Source of the DNA: an uncultured Bacteroidales bacterium
GTDB taxonomy: Bacteria > Bacteroidota > Bacteroidia > Bacteroidales > UBA932
Assembly: GCA_900541925.1 (NCBI GenBank)
Contig: UQMB01000011.1
Coordinates: 30,674 to 94,673, forward strand
DNA: 64,000 bases
Direction: 5' to 3'
The notes beneath the pieces are model-generated. The model did not search any database. It was not told the DNA's origin and was given only the letters and a program-made list of their open reading frames with translations. The stretch's first letter is position 1. Each line of letters opens with the position of its first letter. Below are positions 15,714-23,062 of the stretch, one piece after another. Position numbers and translations under genes: made by a program.

Positions 15714-15878
15714 GAAGTTGCTTTGAATTTATTTGTCATAAATTTTATGAAGATTTTTTCTGTCAGAGTTTTTTCTGGATTTTGAGAAAGATAGTAGAAC
15801 TATCTGACCGAAAAAGCCAGGAAAAAATATGGCGAAAAAGCAAGTAAAAGAATTTTCAACATAAATCAAAACAACTTC
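15714..15878 (-). mobile_element. MITE-like element, copy 2 (165 bp), between hipB and hipA
   Basis: It is identical to copy 1 except for one base (GAAGTTGC instead of GAAGTTGT at the left end), flanked by TTA at 15711-15713 and 15879-15881. It sits at the hipB stop codon, which the duplication restores as TAA. Its outward ATG (minus strand) opens an 11-codon frame beginning MTNKFKATS, which ends in TGA overlapping the hipA ATG (ATGA). Translation leaving the element could therefore re-initiate at hipA. The near-identity of the two copies implies recent movement. Confidence 0.9.
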
Positions 15879-16199
15879 TTATTCTTTCTTGGATGCACGT
15901 TCTCTTGTTTTCAAACTCAAATCTTGCAAAGCTTTTCCCATTTTATCTTCTTTGGCAAGCAATAGGATATCATCGTCAAGTTGCAATGCATACAAAACAC
16001 GTAGATAGATCCCTATTGCAACAGTAGGAATCCCTTTTTCTATCCGGGACACAGTAAGCGGTGAACAGGTAGCCCGTTCTGCCACCTGAGCCACACTCAG
16101 ATTCCGACGCAAGCGAGCTAACTTAATCTGCTCACCTACAATTTGCATCTTCTGCTCCAATTTTCGGGGAAGCTTGGTTCCCATTGTATTCTTTGTCAT
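15879..16199 (-). CDS. hipB: HipB-like helix-turn-helix antitoxin/repressor
   Basis: This 106-residue protein has a central XRE-type helix-turn-helix: LARLRRNLSVAQVAERATC, then the recognition segment SPLTVSRIEKGIPTVA (about residues 28-62), and a charged C-terminal tail. HipB proteins bind an operator upstream of their own operon and neutralise HipA. It is directly upstream of hipA in the same direction. The stop codon TAA is formed by the target-site duplication of the MITE. An inverted repeat upstream could be its operator. Confidence 0.88.
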   Translation of the reverse strand: MTKNTMGTKLPRKLEQKMQIVGEQIKLARLRRNLSVAQVAERATCSPLTVSRIEKGIPTVAIGIYLRVLYALQLDDDILLLAKEDKMGKALQDLSLKTRERASKKE

Positions 16200-16238
16200 T
16201 ACTACATCAATTTAAGTAAGCGGCAAAGCAACTATGCC

Positions 16239-16282
16239 GATAACCTTATCATGGTCAACATATCATATAATATGCAAAAGTA
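16239..16282 (-). promoter_or_regulatory. Candidate hipBA promoter and operator
   Basis: The minus strand reads TACTTTTG (16275-16282), a TAnnTTTG match. Downstream, between it and hipB, lies the palindrome GATAACCTTATC (16239-16250), and CATAT/ATATG half-sites flank the -7 element. Repressors of this type often bind such repeats to autoregulate; binding here is inference. Confidence 0.45.
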
Positions 16283-16464
16283 ATACTTTTTATTTATTTA
16301 ATGATGTGTTACACGCAGAAAAGTCTTGGCATGATTGTCAATATAAAAAACTTCCAAAAACCAAATGCTATAATGTTGTTTGTAAGCACCATGTACAACC
16401 ATCAACAAACAATATGTGTATTGGCTGCCGAAAGTCAGCAGACGGAGCCATTGAGCGGGCACCG
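16283..16464. other. AT-rich intergenic DNA without recognisable gene
   Basis: Between the hipBA promoter and the 70-bp repeat I see no coding sequence, RNA gene or strong repeat. The AT-rich composition continues that of hipBA, then changes to GC-rich close to 16440, where the repeat begins. Confidence 0.5.
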
Positions 16465-16534
16465 CCGGCGGTCGTGCATACAGGTGGCAGCGGGAACGCG
16501 GAAATCGTGTCACGTACGGCACTCCTGTCAAACT
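16465..16534. repeat. 70-bp direct repeat, phosphatase-side copy
   Basis: It is a direct copy of 14327-14396 with three mismatches. It lies upstream of the LMW phosphatase promoter and marks the right edge of the hipBA module. Confidence 0.85.
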
Positions 16535-16576
16535 GCCGGCCGCAAACAGGACGGACATGAATTCACATATCTTTCG

Positions 16577-16584
16577 TATATTTG
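16577..16584 (+). promoter_or_regulatory. Probable -7 element for the LMW phosphatase
   Basis: TATATTTG fits TAnnTTTG, about 80 bases before the ATG at 16663. No clean TTTG box is seen at the expected distance. Confidence 0.5.
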
Positions 16585-16662
16585 TCCTGACTCCAGCAGC
16601 CAAAAGAATGGACCGGGAAGGAGCATACCGTAAGACGCACAGAACCAACGACAACTGATAAT

Positions 16663-17115
16663 ATGAAACGGATACTTTTTGTATGCCACGGCAATATATG
16701 CAGAAGCCCGATGGCGGAATTCATCCTCAAAGCCCTGCTGAGAGCGAGGGGCGACGAGGATCAGTACCATGTCGAATCGGCGGCCGTGTCAGACGAGGAA
16801 TACGGCAACCCTATCTATCCGCCGGCCAAACGCTGCCTCAAGCAGCACGGCATCATGTTCGACCAGGACAAGACGGCACGCACCATCACTCCGGAAGACT
16901 ATCAGAGATTCGACCGCATCATCTGCATGGACACCAGCAACCTGCGCTGGCTCGAAAGAGTGATGGGACCGGACCCTGAGGGCAAAGTCCATCTGCTGAT
17001 GTCCTACACCGGCCGGAGCCGCGATGTGATGGACCCGTGGTACACCGGCGACTTCGAGCAGGCCTTCCAGGACATCCTCGAAGGATGCGAAGCCATGTTG
17101 AGAGCCGGGATATAG
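16663..17115 (+). CDS. Low-molecular-weight protein tyrosine phosphatase
   Basis: This 150-residue protein is the usual size. It starts MKRILFVCHGNICRSPMAEF, holding the catalytic CX5R loop (Cys8 to Arg14), and ends with the general-acid motif DPWYTGDF (about residues 125-132). LMW phosphatases remove phosphate from tyrosine (or arginine) residues; in Bacteroidetes the target is seldom known. No capsule kinase genes are nearby, so a link to capsule synthesis is not supported. The gene follows the hipBA island and is transcribed alone. Confidence 0.95.
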   Translation: MKRILFVCHGNICRSPMAEFILKALLRARGDEDQYHVESAAVSDEEYGNPIYPPAKRCLKQHGIMFDQDKTARTITPEDYQRFDRIICMDTSNLRWLERVMGPDPEGKVHLLMSYTGRSRDVMDPWYTGDFEQAFQDILEGCEAMLRAGI

Positions 17116-17135
17116 ACGGCCGTCCCGCAGCAGAA

Positions 17136-17681
17136 CTAATTGATCAGCACTTTCTTATAGCCAAGGCGCCGTATCTCTATGGCCGCGCCTATCCTGTACA
17201 TCACCGTATATGAACGGACAAGTACATAGAACCCAAGATCCGTCTGCGGCTCTATGCCCTCGTGCCTGATCAGGCCAAGCGTGGCAAGCGCGCAGCTGAG
17301 CAGAGTGTCGTTCAGCTTCTTCGCCACAGGGTCGTCAGATTTCAGTCCCAGCACATCATGGAGTATGTGCTCATCCATATTGTCCCAGCCCTTGCTGCCA
17401 TAATAGGCCTGGTAGGCATCGTCTTTGTGCGCCTCCCAGCCGGCGTCCCAATTATGGGCCACACCCATCCCCAGAAACGCCGCCCAGGACAGGGCCGCCT
17501 CCGGATAGGCATTGAAATTCTCCACCGCGTCAGCAGTGTAATCCTTGATATATGAATCCCACTTGTCGTCAATGTCGGGACTTCTCAGCACTTCATCCTC
17601 CAGGAGACCGGCTCCCCTGCAAACCTTGAGAAGACCCTCCTCAAGGATCTTCTCGAATCTGTCCAGATACTCCGTATCCAT
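17136..17681 (-). CDS. Conserved-looking hypothetical protein downstream of relA-like gene
   Basis: I do not recognise this 181-residue protein. It is soluble-looking, probably mostly helical, rich in Trp and Tyr (DKWDSYIKDY, HNWDAGWEAHKDDAYQAYY), with no signal peptide or membrane segment until a mildly hydrophobic stretch near the end (LGFYVLVRSYTVMYRIGAAI). It starts five bases after the stop of the RelA/SpoT-like gene, so the two are probably cotranscribed. A role in the stringent response would be guilt by association only. Confidence 0.75.
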   Translation of the reverse strand: MDTEYLDRFEKILEEGLLKVCRGAGLLEDEVLRSPDIDDKWDSYIKDYTADAVENFNAYPEAALSWAAFLGMGVAHNWDAGWEAHKDDAYQAYYGSKGWDNMDEHILHDVLGLKSDDPVAKKLNDTLLSCALATLGLIRHEGIEPQTDLGFYVLVRSYTVMYRIGAAIEIRRLGYKKVLIN

Positions 17682-17686
17682 AATCT

Positions 17687-19777
17687 CTATACCCTATGAA
17701 CTTTAATCACATTCTTTATGTTGGACACCAGCGAGATCACCTTGTCAAGCTCCGTGTTGGACGGCACCAGCAGCCTCACGCTTATCTCATAAGTGCCGGT
17801 CCTCTGGTTCTCCTTGACATTGAACGAGCGCATCGACACCTTGAACTTGCCGATGACATCCATTATGGCGCTGAGCACCGGATGCTCCATCCCGGCAGTA
17901 ATCGCAAGGTCACAGACAAAGTCCCCGCCGCTGCTGTTGTCCTGCCACACCACTTTCTGAATCCTGTACGGGTAGCGCTCTATGAGCCTCGCGGCGTTAG
18001 GACAGGATATCCTGTGAATCTTGATGCCGTCAGTCCTCGTGACGAAGCCGAAGACATCGTCACCGAACACGGGGTTGCAGCATTTTGACAGTTTGTAGTC
18101 CAGTCCGCGAACATTCTTGGCGTTGATGACAAGTATGTCATCGGACGAGCTCCCGGCATAGCCTTCCTTAGGGGCGGCTTCGTTCTTCTCCTCGACGGAC
18201 GGCAGGGCCTTCTCGGCCTGCTTCTGCAGGATGAATGACTTTATGTCGTTGATGTCCACCTCCTCACGCGATATGGCGGCGAGGAACGGCATCACGGAAG
18301 AGTACTTCCGCGACTTCATGAACTCCGTCTGCAGGTCGTCACCAAACTCGAGCTTCCAGTTCTTCAGGCGGCGCGTCAGGATCTCGCGTCCCTCGGCCGC
18401 GGCGCGGCGCTCGTCGGCGTCGAGTTCCTGCTTTATTTTCCCGCGGGCCTTGGAGGTGACCACCCATCCGAGCCAGTCACGGCTCGGGCGCTGGTTGCGG
18501 CCCGTCATGATCTCCACCACATCTCCGGTCTTGAGTTTATCCTTTATCTGCACCGGTTTGCCGTTGACCTTGCCTCCGGTGCAGCGGCACCCCACATTGG
18601 AGTGTATGTTGAAGGCGAAATCCAGCACGGACGAACCTGCCGACAGGATGCGGAGCTCCCCGGTCGGGGTGAACACGAATATCTCCCTGTCCGGCGGGGC
18701 CGGCATGTCCTCCGGGCTGGCGTCGAACGGATTGGCGAGCGAATCGCGCACGGACTGCATCCATCTGTCGATGGACGCCTCGTGGCGTATGCCCTTGTAG
18801 GCCCAGTGGGCCGCGTTGCCGCTCTCGGCCTCTATGTCCATGCGCTTCGTGCGGATCTGCACCTCCAGGGATTTGCCCTGCTTGTTCTTGACAGTGATAT
18901 GCAGGGACTCGTATCCGTTGGGGCGCGGGGTCGTGAGCCAGTCACGGAGCCTCTTGATATCAGGCTCGTATTCTTCCGTCACGTATGAGTAAACCTTCCA
19001 GCAGAGGTCTTTCTCCACCTTGGGGTCATCCTCGCAATCGATGATGAAGCGGATCGCGAACACGTCATAGACCCCCTCGAACGGCACTTTCTGCACCTGC
19101 ATCTTGCGATAGATGGAATATGCGCTCTTGGTACGCGCCTTGAGCTTGTAGCGGATGCCGGCGTCCGAGAGCTTCTTCTCCAGCGGGCGTATGAACTCCG
19201 CCGTAAGCTGCTCCCTGTCCTTCTCCGTGGCCTTGAGCTTGTTGGTCACGGCACGGTACTGCTCCGGCTCCGAGTAGCGGAAGTAGATGTTGCCCAGCTC
19301 ATTGTTGATGTTATAGAGCCCCAGCTGGTGCGCGAGAGGCATATAGAGCATCATGGTCTCCAGCAGCTTCTGCTCACGCGAAGCCTTCGGGAAGATGTTG
19401 AGGCTGCGCATCACCTCCAGGCGGTCGGCGATCTTCAGCACCACGACCCGGGGGTCGGTGGAATACTGGACTATGAGCTTCTTATAGTTCTCGGCCTCAA
19501 GGCGAGTGTCTTTCGGCTTGATAGTCGAAATCTTGTTGAGCCCCTCCGCAATCTTCCGGACATCCTTAGGAAACGAACTGATATCCACTTCCTTATGCGT
19601 CCTTGTAGCCTCGTGCAGGTAGACTGCGGCCACGCACTCCATCGGCAGGCCGATCTCGTCAGCCACTATGCGGGCGACATTGTCGGGGTGCTGCATGAAT
19701 GGGGTGCCGTCGTAGCGGGTCTCGTCCTTGAGCGCGTCCAGCGCCACTGCGCGGGCTTTTTCTATAAGTGCATCCAT
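17687..19777 (-). CDS. RelA/SpoT-family (p)ppGpp synthetase with degenerate hydrolase site
   Basis: The start is set at ATG 19777 (MDALIEKARAVALDAL), giving 696 residues. Domain order: HD hydrolase (about 1-170), synthetase (RTKSAYSIYRKM, PRPNGYESLHITV, EVQIRTKRMDIEAESG), TGS, helical/zinc-finger (SKCCNP), and C-terminal ACT. The synthetase motifs look intact. The hydrolase site does not: the HD...ED block reads LHEATRTH, and the later ADRLHNMR consensus reads ADRLEVMR. It should make (p)ppGpp but probably does not degrade it, so another hydrolase is expected elsewhere in the genome. Only 6 bases separate the candidate -7 element and the ATG. Confidence 0.92.
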   Translation of the reverse strand: MDALIEKARAVALDALKDETRYDGTPFMQHPDNVARIVADEIGLPMECVAAVYLHEATRTHKEVDISSFPKDVRKIAEGLNKISTIKPKDTRLEAENYKKLIVQYSTDPRVVVLKIADRLEVMRSLNIFPKASREQKLLETMMLYMPLAHQLGLYNINNELGNIYFRYSEPEQYRAVTNKLKATEKDREQLTAEFIRPLEKKLSDAGIRYKLKARTKSAYSIYRKMQVQKVPFEGVYDVFAIRFIIDCEDDPKVEKDLCWKVYSYVTEEYEPDIKRLRDWLTTPRPNGYESLHITVKNKQGKSLEVQIRTKRMDIEAESGNAAHWAYKGIRHEASIDRWMQSVRDSLANPFDASPEDMPAPPDREIFVFTPTGELRILSAGSSVLDFAFNIHSNVGCRCTGGKVNGKPVQIKDKLKTGDVVEIMTGRNQRPSRDWLGWVVTSKARGKIKQELDADERRAAAEGREILTRRLKNWKLEFGDDLQTEFMKSRKYSSVMPFLAAISREEVDINDIKSFILQKQAEKALPSVEEKNEAAPKEGYAGSSSDDILVINAKNVRGLDYKLSKCCNPVFGDDVFGFVTRTDGIKIHRISCPNAARLIERYPYRIQKVVWQDNSSGGDFVCDLAITAGMEHPVLSAIMDVIGKFKVSMRSFNVKENQRTGTYEISVRLLVPSNTELDKVISLVSNIKNVIKVHRV

Positions 19778-19783
19778 CGCACG

Positions 19784-19791
19784 CAAATATA
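19784..19791 (-). promoter_or_regulatory. -7 element close to the relA-like start (possible leaderless mRNA)
   Basis: The minus strand reads TATATTTG immediately before ATG 19777. Initiation about seven bases downstream would fall at the start codon itself, which suggests a leaderless or very short leader. It also argues against the longer upstream start. Confidence 0.5.
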
Positions 19792-19830
19792 CCAAATATT
19801 GTGCTAAATCGCCTCCGGAATCAGAATGGA

Positions 19831-19862
19831 TTTGCGGGCTCGGATTTTAATTCGTAATTTTG
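19831..19862 (+). promoter_or_regulatory. Promoter for the DUF1846 gene
   Basis: TTTG (19831-19834), 20 bases, then TAATTTTG (19855-19862). This is a full match to the Bacteroidetes -33/-7 consensus. The ATG follows only nine bases later, so the leader would be nearly absent. Confidence 0.75.
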
Positions 19863-19871
19863 TTATCCGTT

Positions 19872-21341
19872 ATGAAATACGGATTCGACAACGAAAAGTA
19901 TCTGCGGATACAATCAGCCCACATCAAAGAACGTATCGCCCAGTTCGGGGACAAACTCTACCTCGAGCTCGGGGGCAAATTGTTTGACGACTACCACGCC
20001 AGCAGGGTCCTCCCGGGCTTCCAGCCGGACAGCAAACTCAGGATGCTTCAGCAGCTGAGCGACTGCGCGGAGATAGTCATCGTCATCAGTGCCACTGACA
20101 TAGAGAAGAACAAGGTGCGGGCCGACTACGGCATCACATACGAGATGGATGTGCTGCGCCTGCGCACCGAGTTCCAGAGCAGGGGCTTCCTGGTGAGCAG
20201 TGTCGTGATCACGCATTTCAACGGGCAGTCCAGTGCCAAGGCCTACAAAGCCAAGCTCAAGAAGCTGGGAATCAAGGCATATTATCACTACACCATCGAG
20301 GGCTACCCCAACAACGTGTCCCTCATCGACTCCGAGGAAGGCTATGGCAAGAACGACTATGTGCAGACCTCCCGCCCGCTTGTCATCGTGACTGCGCCTG
20401 GCCCGGGGAGCGGCAAGATGGCGGTGTGCCTCAGCCAGCTCTACCACGAGCACAAGAAGGGCATGGCGGCCGGATACGCCAAGTTCGAGACTTTCCCGGT
20501 ATGGAACCTTCCGCTGATGCACCCCGTCAACATAGCCTACGAGGCGGCGACCGCAGACCTGAACGATGTCAACATGATCGACCCGTTCCACCTCGAAGCC
20601 TACGGCAAGACAGCCATCAACTACAACCGCGACATCGAGATCTTCCCGATACTCAACGCCCTATTCGAAGGCATCTACGGTAAAAACCCGTACAAGTCCC
20701 CAACCGACATGGGGGTCAACATGGTGGGCAACTGCATCTGCGACAACGACATCTGCTGCAAGGCCGCCAACGACGAGATCATCAGGCGCTACTATGCAGC
20801 CCTTGAGCGCATGGCGGACGGCGAGGACAACGAGAACGAAGTCGGCAAAATCGCCCTGCTCCTCAAACAGGCAGGAATCACCACAGAATACAGGAGAGTC
20901 ACCGTGGCAGCAAAACAGCGCGCAGCCACCGCCGGCAATCCCGCGGCAGCCATCGAGCTCTCCGACGGCACCATCCTGAGCGCGGAGACCTCAGACCTGC
21001 TCGGCCCTTGCTCCGCAATGATTCTGAAGGCCCTCAAACACCTCGCGGGTATAGACAATGACGCCAAACTCATCCCGGGAAGGCTGATCGAACCGATCCA
21101 GAAGACGAAAGTGACATTCCTGCACGGCAAGAACCCGCGTCTCCATACGGACGAGGTGCTGATCGCGCTGTCCGTGCTCAGCCCGGACGACGAGAACTGC
21201 CGCAAGGCCCTGGACATGCTGCCGCTGCTCAACGGCTGTCAGGTCCACTCGACAGTCCTCCTGAGCGACATCGACAAGAAGGTGTTCAAGAAACTGGGCG
21301 TGGACCTCACCTGCGAACCTGTCCACGACAGCTCTCACTGA
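19872..21341 (+). CDS. DUF1846 family protein
   Basis: The start is at ATG 19872 (MKYGFDNEKYLRIQSAHIKE), giving 489 residues, the usual length of this family, whose biochemical role is not established. A glycine-rich loop TAPGPGSGKMAVCLSQL (about residues 175-191) resembles a P-loop. A Cys-rich segment (NCICDNDICCKAAND, about 291-305) is conspicuous. No signal or membrane segment is seen, so it is cytoplasmic. It has its own promoter, and its end overlaps the convergent EamA gene by 35 bases. Confidence 0.9.
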   Translation: MKYGFDNEKYLRIQSAHIKERIAQFGDKLYLELGGKLFDDYHASRVLPGFQPDSKLRMLQQLSDCAEIVIVISATDIEKNKVRADYGITYEMDVLRLRTEFQSRGFLVSSVVITHFNGQSSAKAYKAKLKKLGIKAYYHYTIEGYPNNVSLIDSEEGYGKNDYVQTSRPLVIVTAPGPGSGKMAVCLSQLYHEHKKGMAAGYAKFETFPVWNLPLMHPVNIAYEAATADLNDVNMIDPFHLEAYGKTAINYNRDIEIFPILNALFEGIYGKNPYKSPTDMGVNMVGNCICDNDICCKAANDEIIRRYYAALERMADGEDNENEVGKIALLLKQAGITTEYRRVTVAAKQRAATAGNPAAAIELSDGTILSAETSDLLGPCSAMILKALKHLAGIDNDAKLIPGRLIEPIQKTKVTFLHGKNPRLHTDEVLIALSVLSPDDENCRKALDMLPLLNGCQVHSTVLLSDIDKKVFKKLGVDLTCEPVHDSSH

Positions 21342-22260
21342 CAAGTTGCTCCGCATCCTGCGGGGCGGCCTTGCTCCGGTTGACGAAGCCCACTCCTGCG
21401 AATACCAGCACTATGGCGGCGACTTTCTGCCAGGTCAGGCTGTCCATACCTATAATTATGCTGAACACTGTGGCTATCATCGGCTGCAGATAGGTGTAGA
21501 GGCTTATGACGGTAGGACGTATCCTCTTCTGCCCGACCGGGATGAGGAAATAGGATACGAAGGTCGCGAATATCACGAGGAATGCGATTTCCCTCGCCAC
21601 CGACGGGGTGATCGCGGCGAAATCTGTCGCGAAGAATCCCTTTGCGGAGAACGGGAGCGAAATCAGCAGGGAGAAAAGAAACATCCACTTCATGAATGTC
21701 ACCACGCTGTAGCGCGAAATCAACGGGCGGAAGATGCCGAGATACGCGCCGAAGCTGACACCGTTCATGAGCATGAGTATGATTCCGAGCGGTCTGGTCT
21801 GACCGATGCCGTTGTGGGCGGTCACCGAATTGAATATCAGCATCAGCACCCCGGCAAGGCTCAGCACTACACCTCCAGCCTTCTTGAATGTGATCGGCTC
21901 CTTGAGGAAGACGGCCGCAAAAATCATCGTGAATATAGGAGGCAGCGTACCGAGCACGGACAGGTCTATGGATGTGGTCATCGTCGTCGCCGCAAGGAAA
22001 GTGAACTGTGGGACGAAGAGTCCGAGCACGGAGGCCAAGGCCGTCATCAGTATGTCCCCGCGAGCCATCTTCTCTTTCGGGAGGAAGAGGGACAGCAGCC
22101 AGAACAGGGCCGACGCCCCGATCGCCCTTATGGTGAAGAGCACGGCGGGAGAAATCGTGTGCGAGTTCGCTATGTCCTTGCAGAAAATTATGTTGAACCC
22201 GAATATCGTGTACGCTGTGGCCACGGCGAGGTGGCCGAGAAGTTTGCTTTTGTCAATCAT
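21307..22260 (-). CDS. EamA/DMT-superfamily transporter
   Basis: The start is set at ATG 22260 (MIDKSKLLGHLAVATAYTIF), giving 317 residues; a longer frame would run into the HAD gene and is rejected. Ten hydrophobic segments in two EamA repeats are visible (for example AVLFTIRAIGASALFWLLSL and VISLYTYLQPMIATVFSIII). DMT-type permeases export or import metabolites such as amino acids; the substrate is not predictable. The ATG follows the HAD phosphatase stop by two bases, so both form one operon. It overlaps the end of the convergent DUF1846 gene. Confidence 0.9.
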   Translation of the reverse strand: MIDKSKLLGHLAVATAYTIFGFNIIFCKDIANSHTISPAVLFTIRAIGASALFWLLSLFLPKEKMARGDILMTALASVLGLFVPQFTFLAATTMTTSIDLSVLGTLPPIFTMIFAAVFLKEPITFKKAGGVVLSLAGVLMLIFNSVTAHNGIGQTRPLGIILMLMNGVSFGAYLGIFRPLISRYSVVTFMKWMFLFSLLISLPFSAKGFFATDFAAITPSVAREIAFLVIFATFVSYFLIPVGQKRIRPTVISLYTYLQPMIATVFSIIIGMDSLTWQKVAAIVLVFAGVGFVNRSKAAPQDAEQLVSESCRGQVRR

Positions 22261-22262
22261 TT

Positions 22263-22919
22263 CTACATCTGTTTTAGCACTGTCTCCAGCTCCGCGAAAT
22301 CGTCTATCACATGGTCGGCGCCGCTCGCAAGGAGTTCTTCCCGCGACGAGTTGCCGTAGCTGACGCCGCAAGTGACCGTCCCGGCCCCGCGCCCCATGAG
22401 GATGTCGAACGGCATGTCGCCGACAACAAGGGTCTGCGCGGCGCTGTACCCCAAGTCCTTAAGGGTCTTGAGCACCGGCGCCGGATCCGGTTTCGGGCGC
22501 TCTGAGTCCTCGGCGCCAAGGACATAGCCGATATAGTCTCCGAGAGCCATGTCGCGCACGAATCCGTCAAGCGAGAGGTGCGAGCGCGAGGACGCCACTG
22601 TCATCCTGTATCCTTTGTCTCTCAGATGCTTCAGCGTGGTGATGACATTGGGGAAGGTCTGCGGGACAAGCTCCTTCTTGTTGATTTCGAAAAGTTCGCG
22701 GTAGCATTCGGTGCATTTCTCTGCTTCCTCCATGCTGAGCTGCGGCTGGAGCCTGAGGAACGCATCATTGAGCGTCAGCCCTATCGTGGCGGCGCACTCC
22801 TGCTCGGAGCGCGGAGGCAGTCCTTTCTCCGCCAAGGTCATCTGGAGAGTCTTGACGATGTTGCGGCGCGTGTCGCCTATCGTCCCGTCGAAATCGAAGA
22901 TAATCAGCTTTATGTCCAT
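22263..22919 (-). CDS. HAD-family phosphatase (phosphoglycolate phosphatase-like)
   Basis: This 218-residue protein has all four HAD motifs: DFDGTIGDT (nucleophile Asp, about residue 9), the Ser motif VASSRSH (about 110), Lys in ERPKPDPAP (about 145) and VGDMPFDILMGRGAG (about 170). The alpha-helical cap lies between motifs I and II, as in phosphoglycolate phosphatase and beta-phosphoglucomutase. Real substrate unknown. It is the first gene of a two-gene operon with the EamA transporter. Confidence 0.9.
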   Translation of the reverse strand: MDIKLIIFDFDGTIGDTRRNIVKTLQMTLAEKGLPPRSEQECAATIGLTLNDAFLRLQPQLSMEEAEKCTECYRELFEINKKELVPQTFPNVITTLKHLRDKGYRMTVASSRSHLSLDGFVRDMALGDYIGYVLGAEDSERPKPDPAPVLKTLKDLGYSAAQTLVVGDMPFDILMGRGAGTVTCGVSYGNSSREELLASGADHVIDDFAELETVLKQM

Positions 22920-22947
22920 AAGTACGCACTACTTCTGAAAACCGCTG

Positions 22948-22977
22948 CAAAATTAGATATATTTTAGTAAGCGGCAA
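22948..22977 (-). promoter_or_regulatory. Promoter for HAD phosphatase-EamA operon
   Basis: On the minus strand TTG (22975-22977), 19 bases, TAATTTTG (22948-22955). The -7 element is exact and lies 28 bases before the ATG. Confidence 0.65.
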
Positions 22978-23062
22978 CTTGTTTTTTAACGATTACTTAA
23001 CTCTTTCGGAAATACTTTCAGAACGGACGCCGCCCGGTTTTCACACCCCGTCCGGCAGAGCC

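Noticed and set aside
16301..16633. 110-codon plus-strand ORF before the LMW phosphatase
   Set aside because: It spans the border of the AT-rich module and the 70-bp repeat, has no family resemblance and covers the phosphatase promoter.
21307..22371. Longer EamA frame running into the HAD phosphatase gene
   Set aside because: The extra N-terminus is an off-frame reading of the HAD gene; ATG 22260 two bases after that gene's stop is the natural start.
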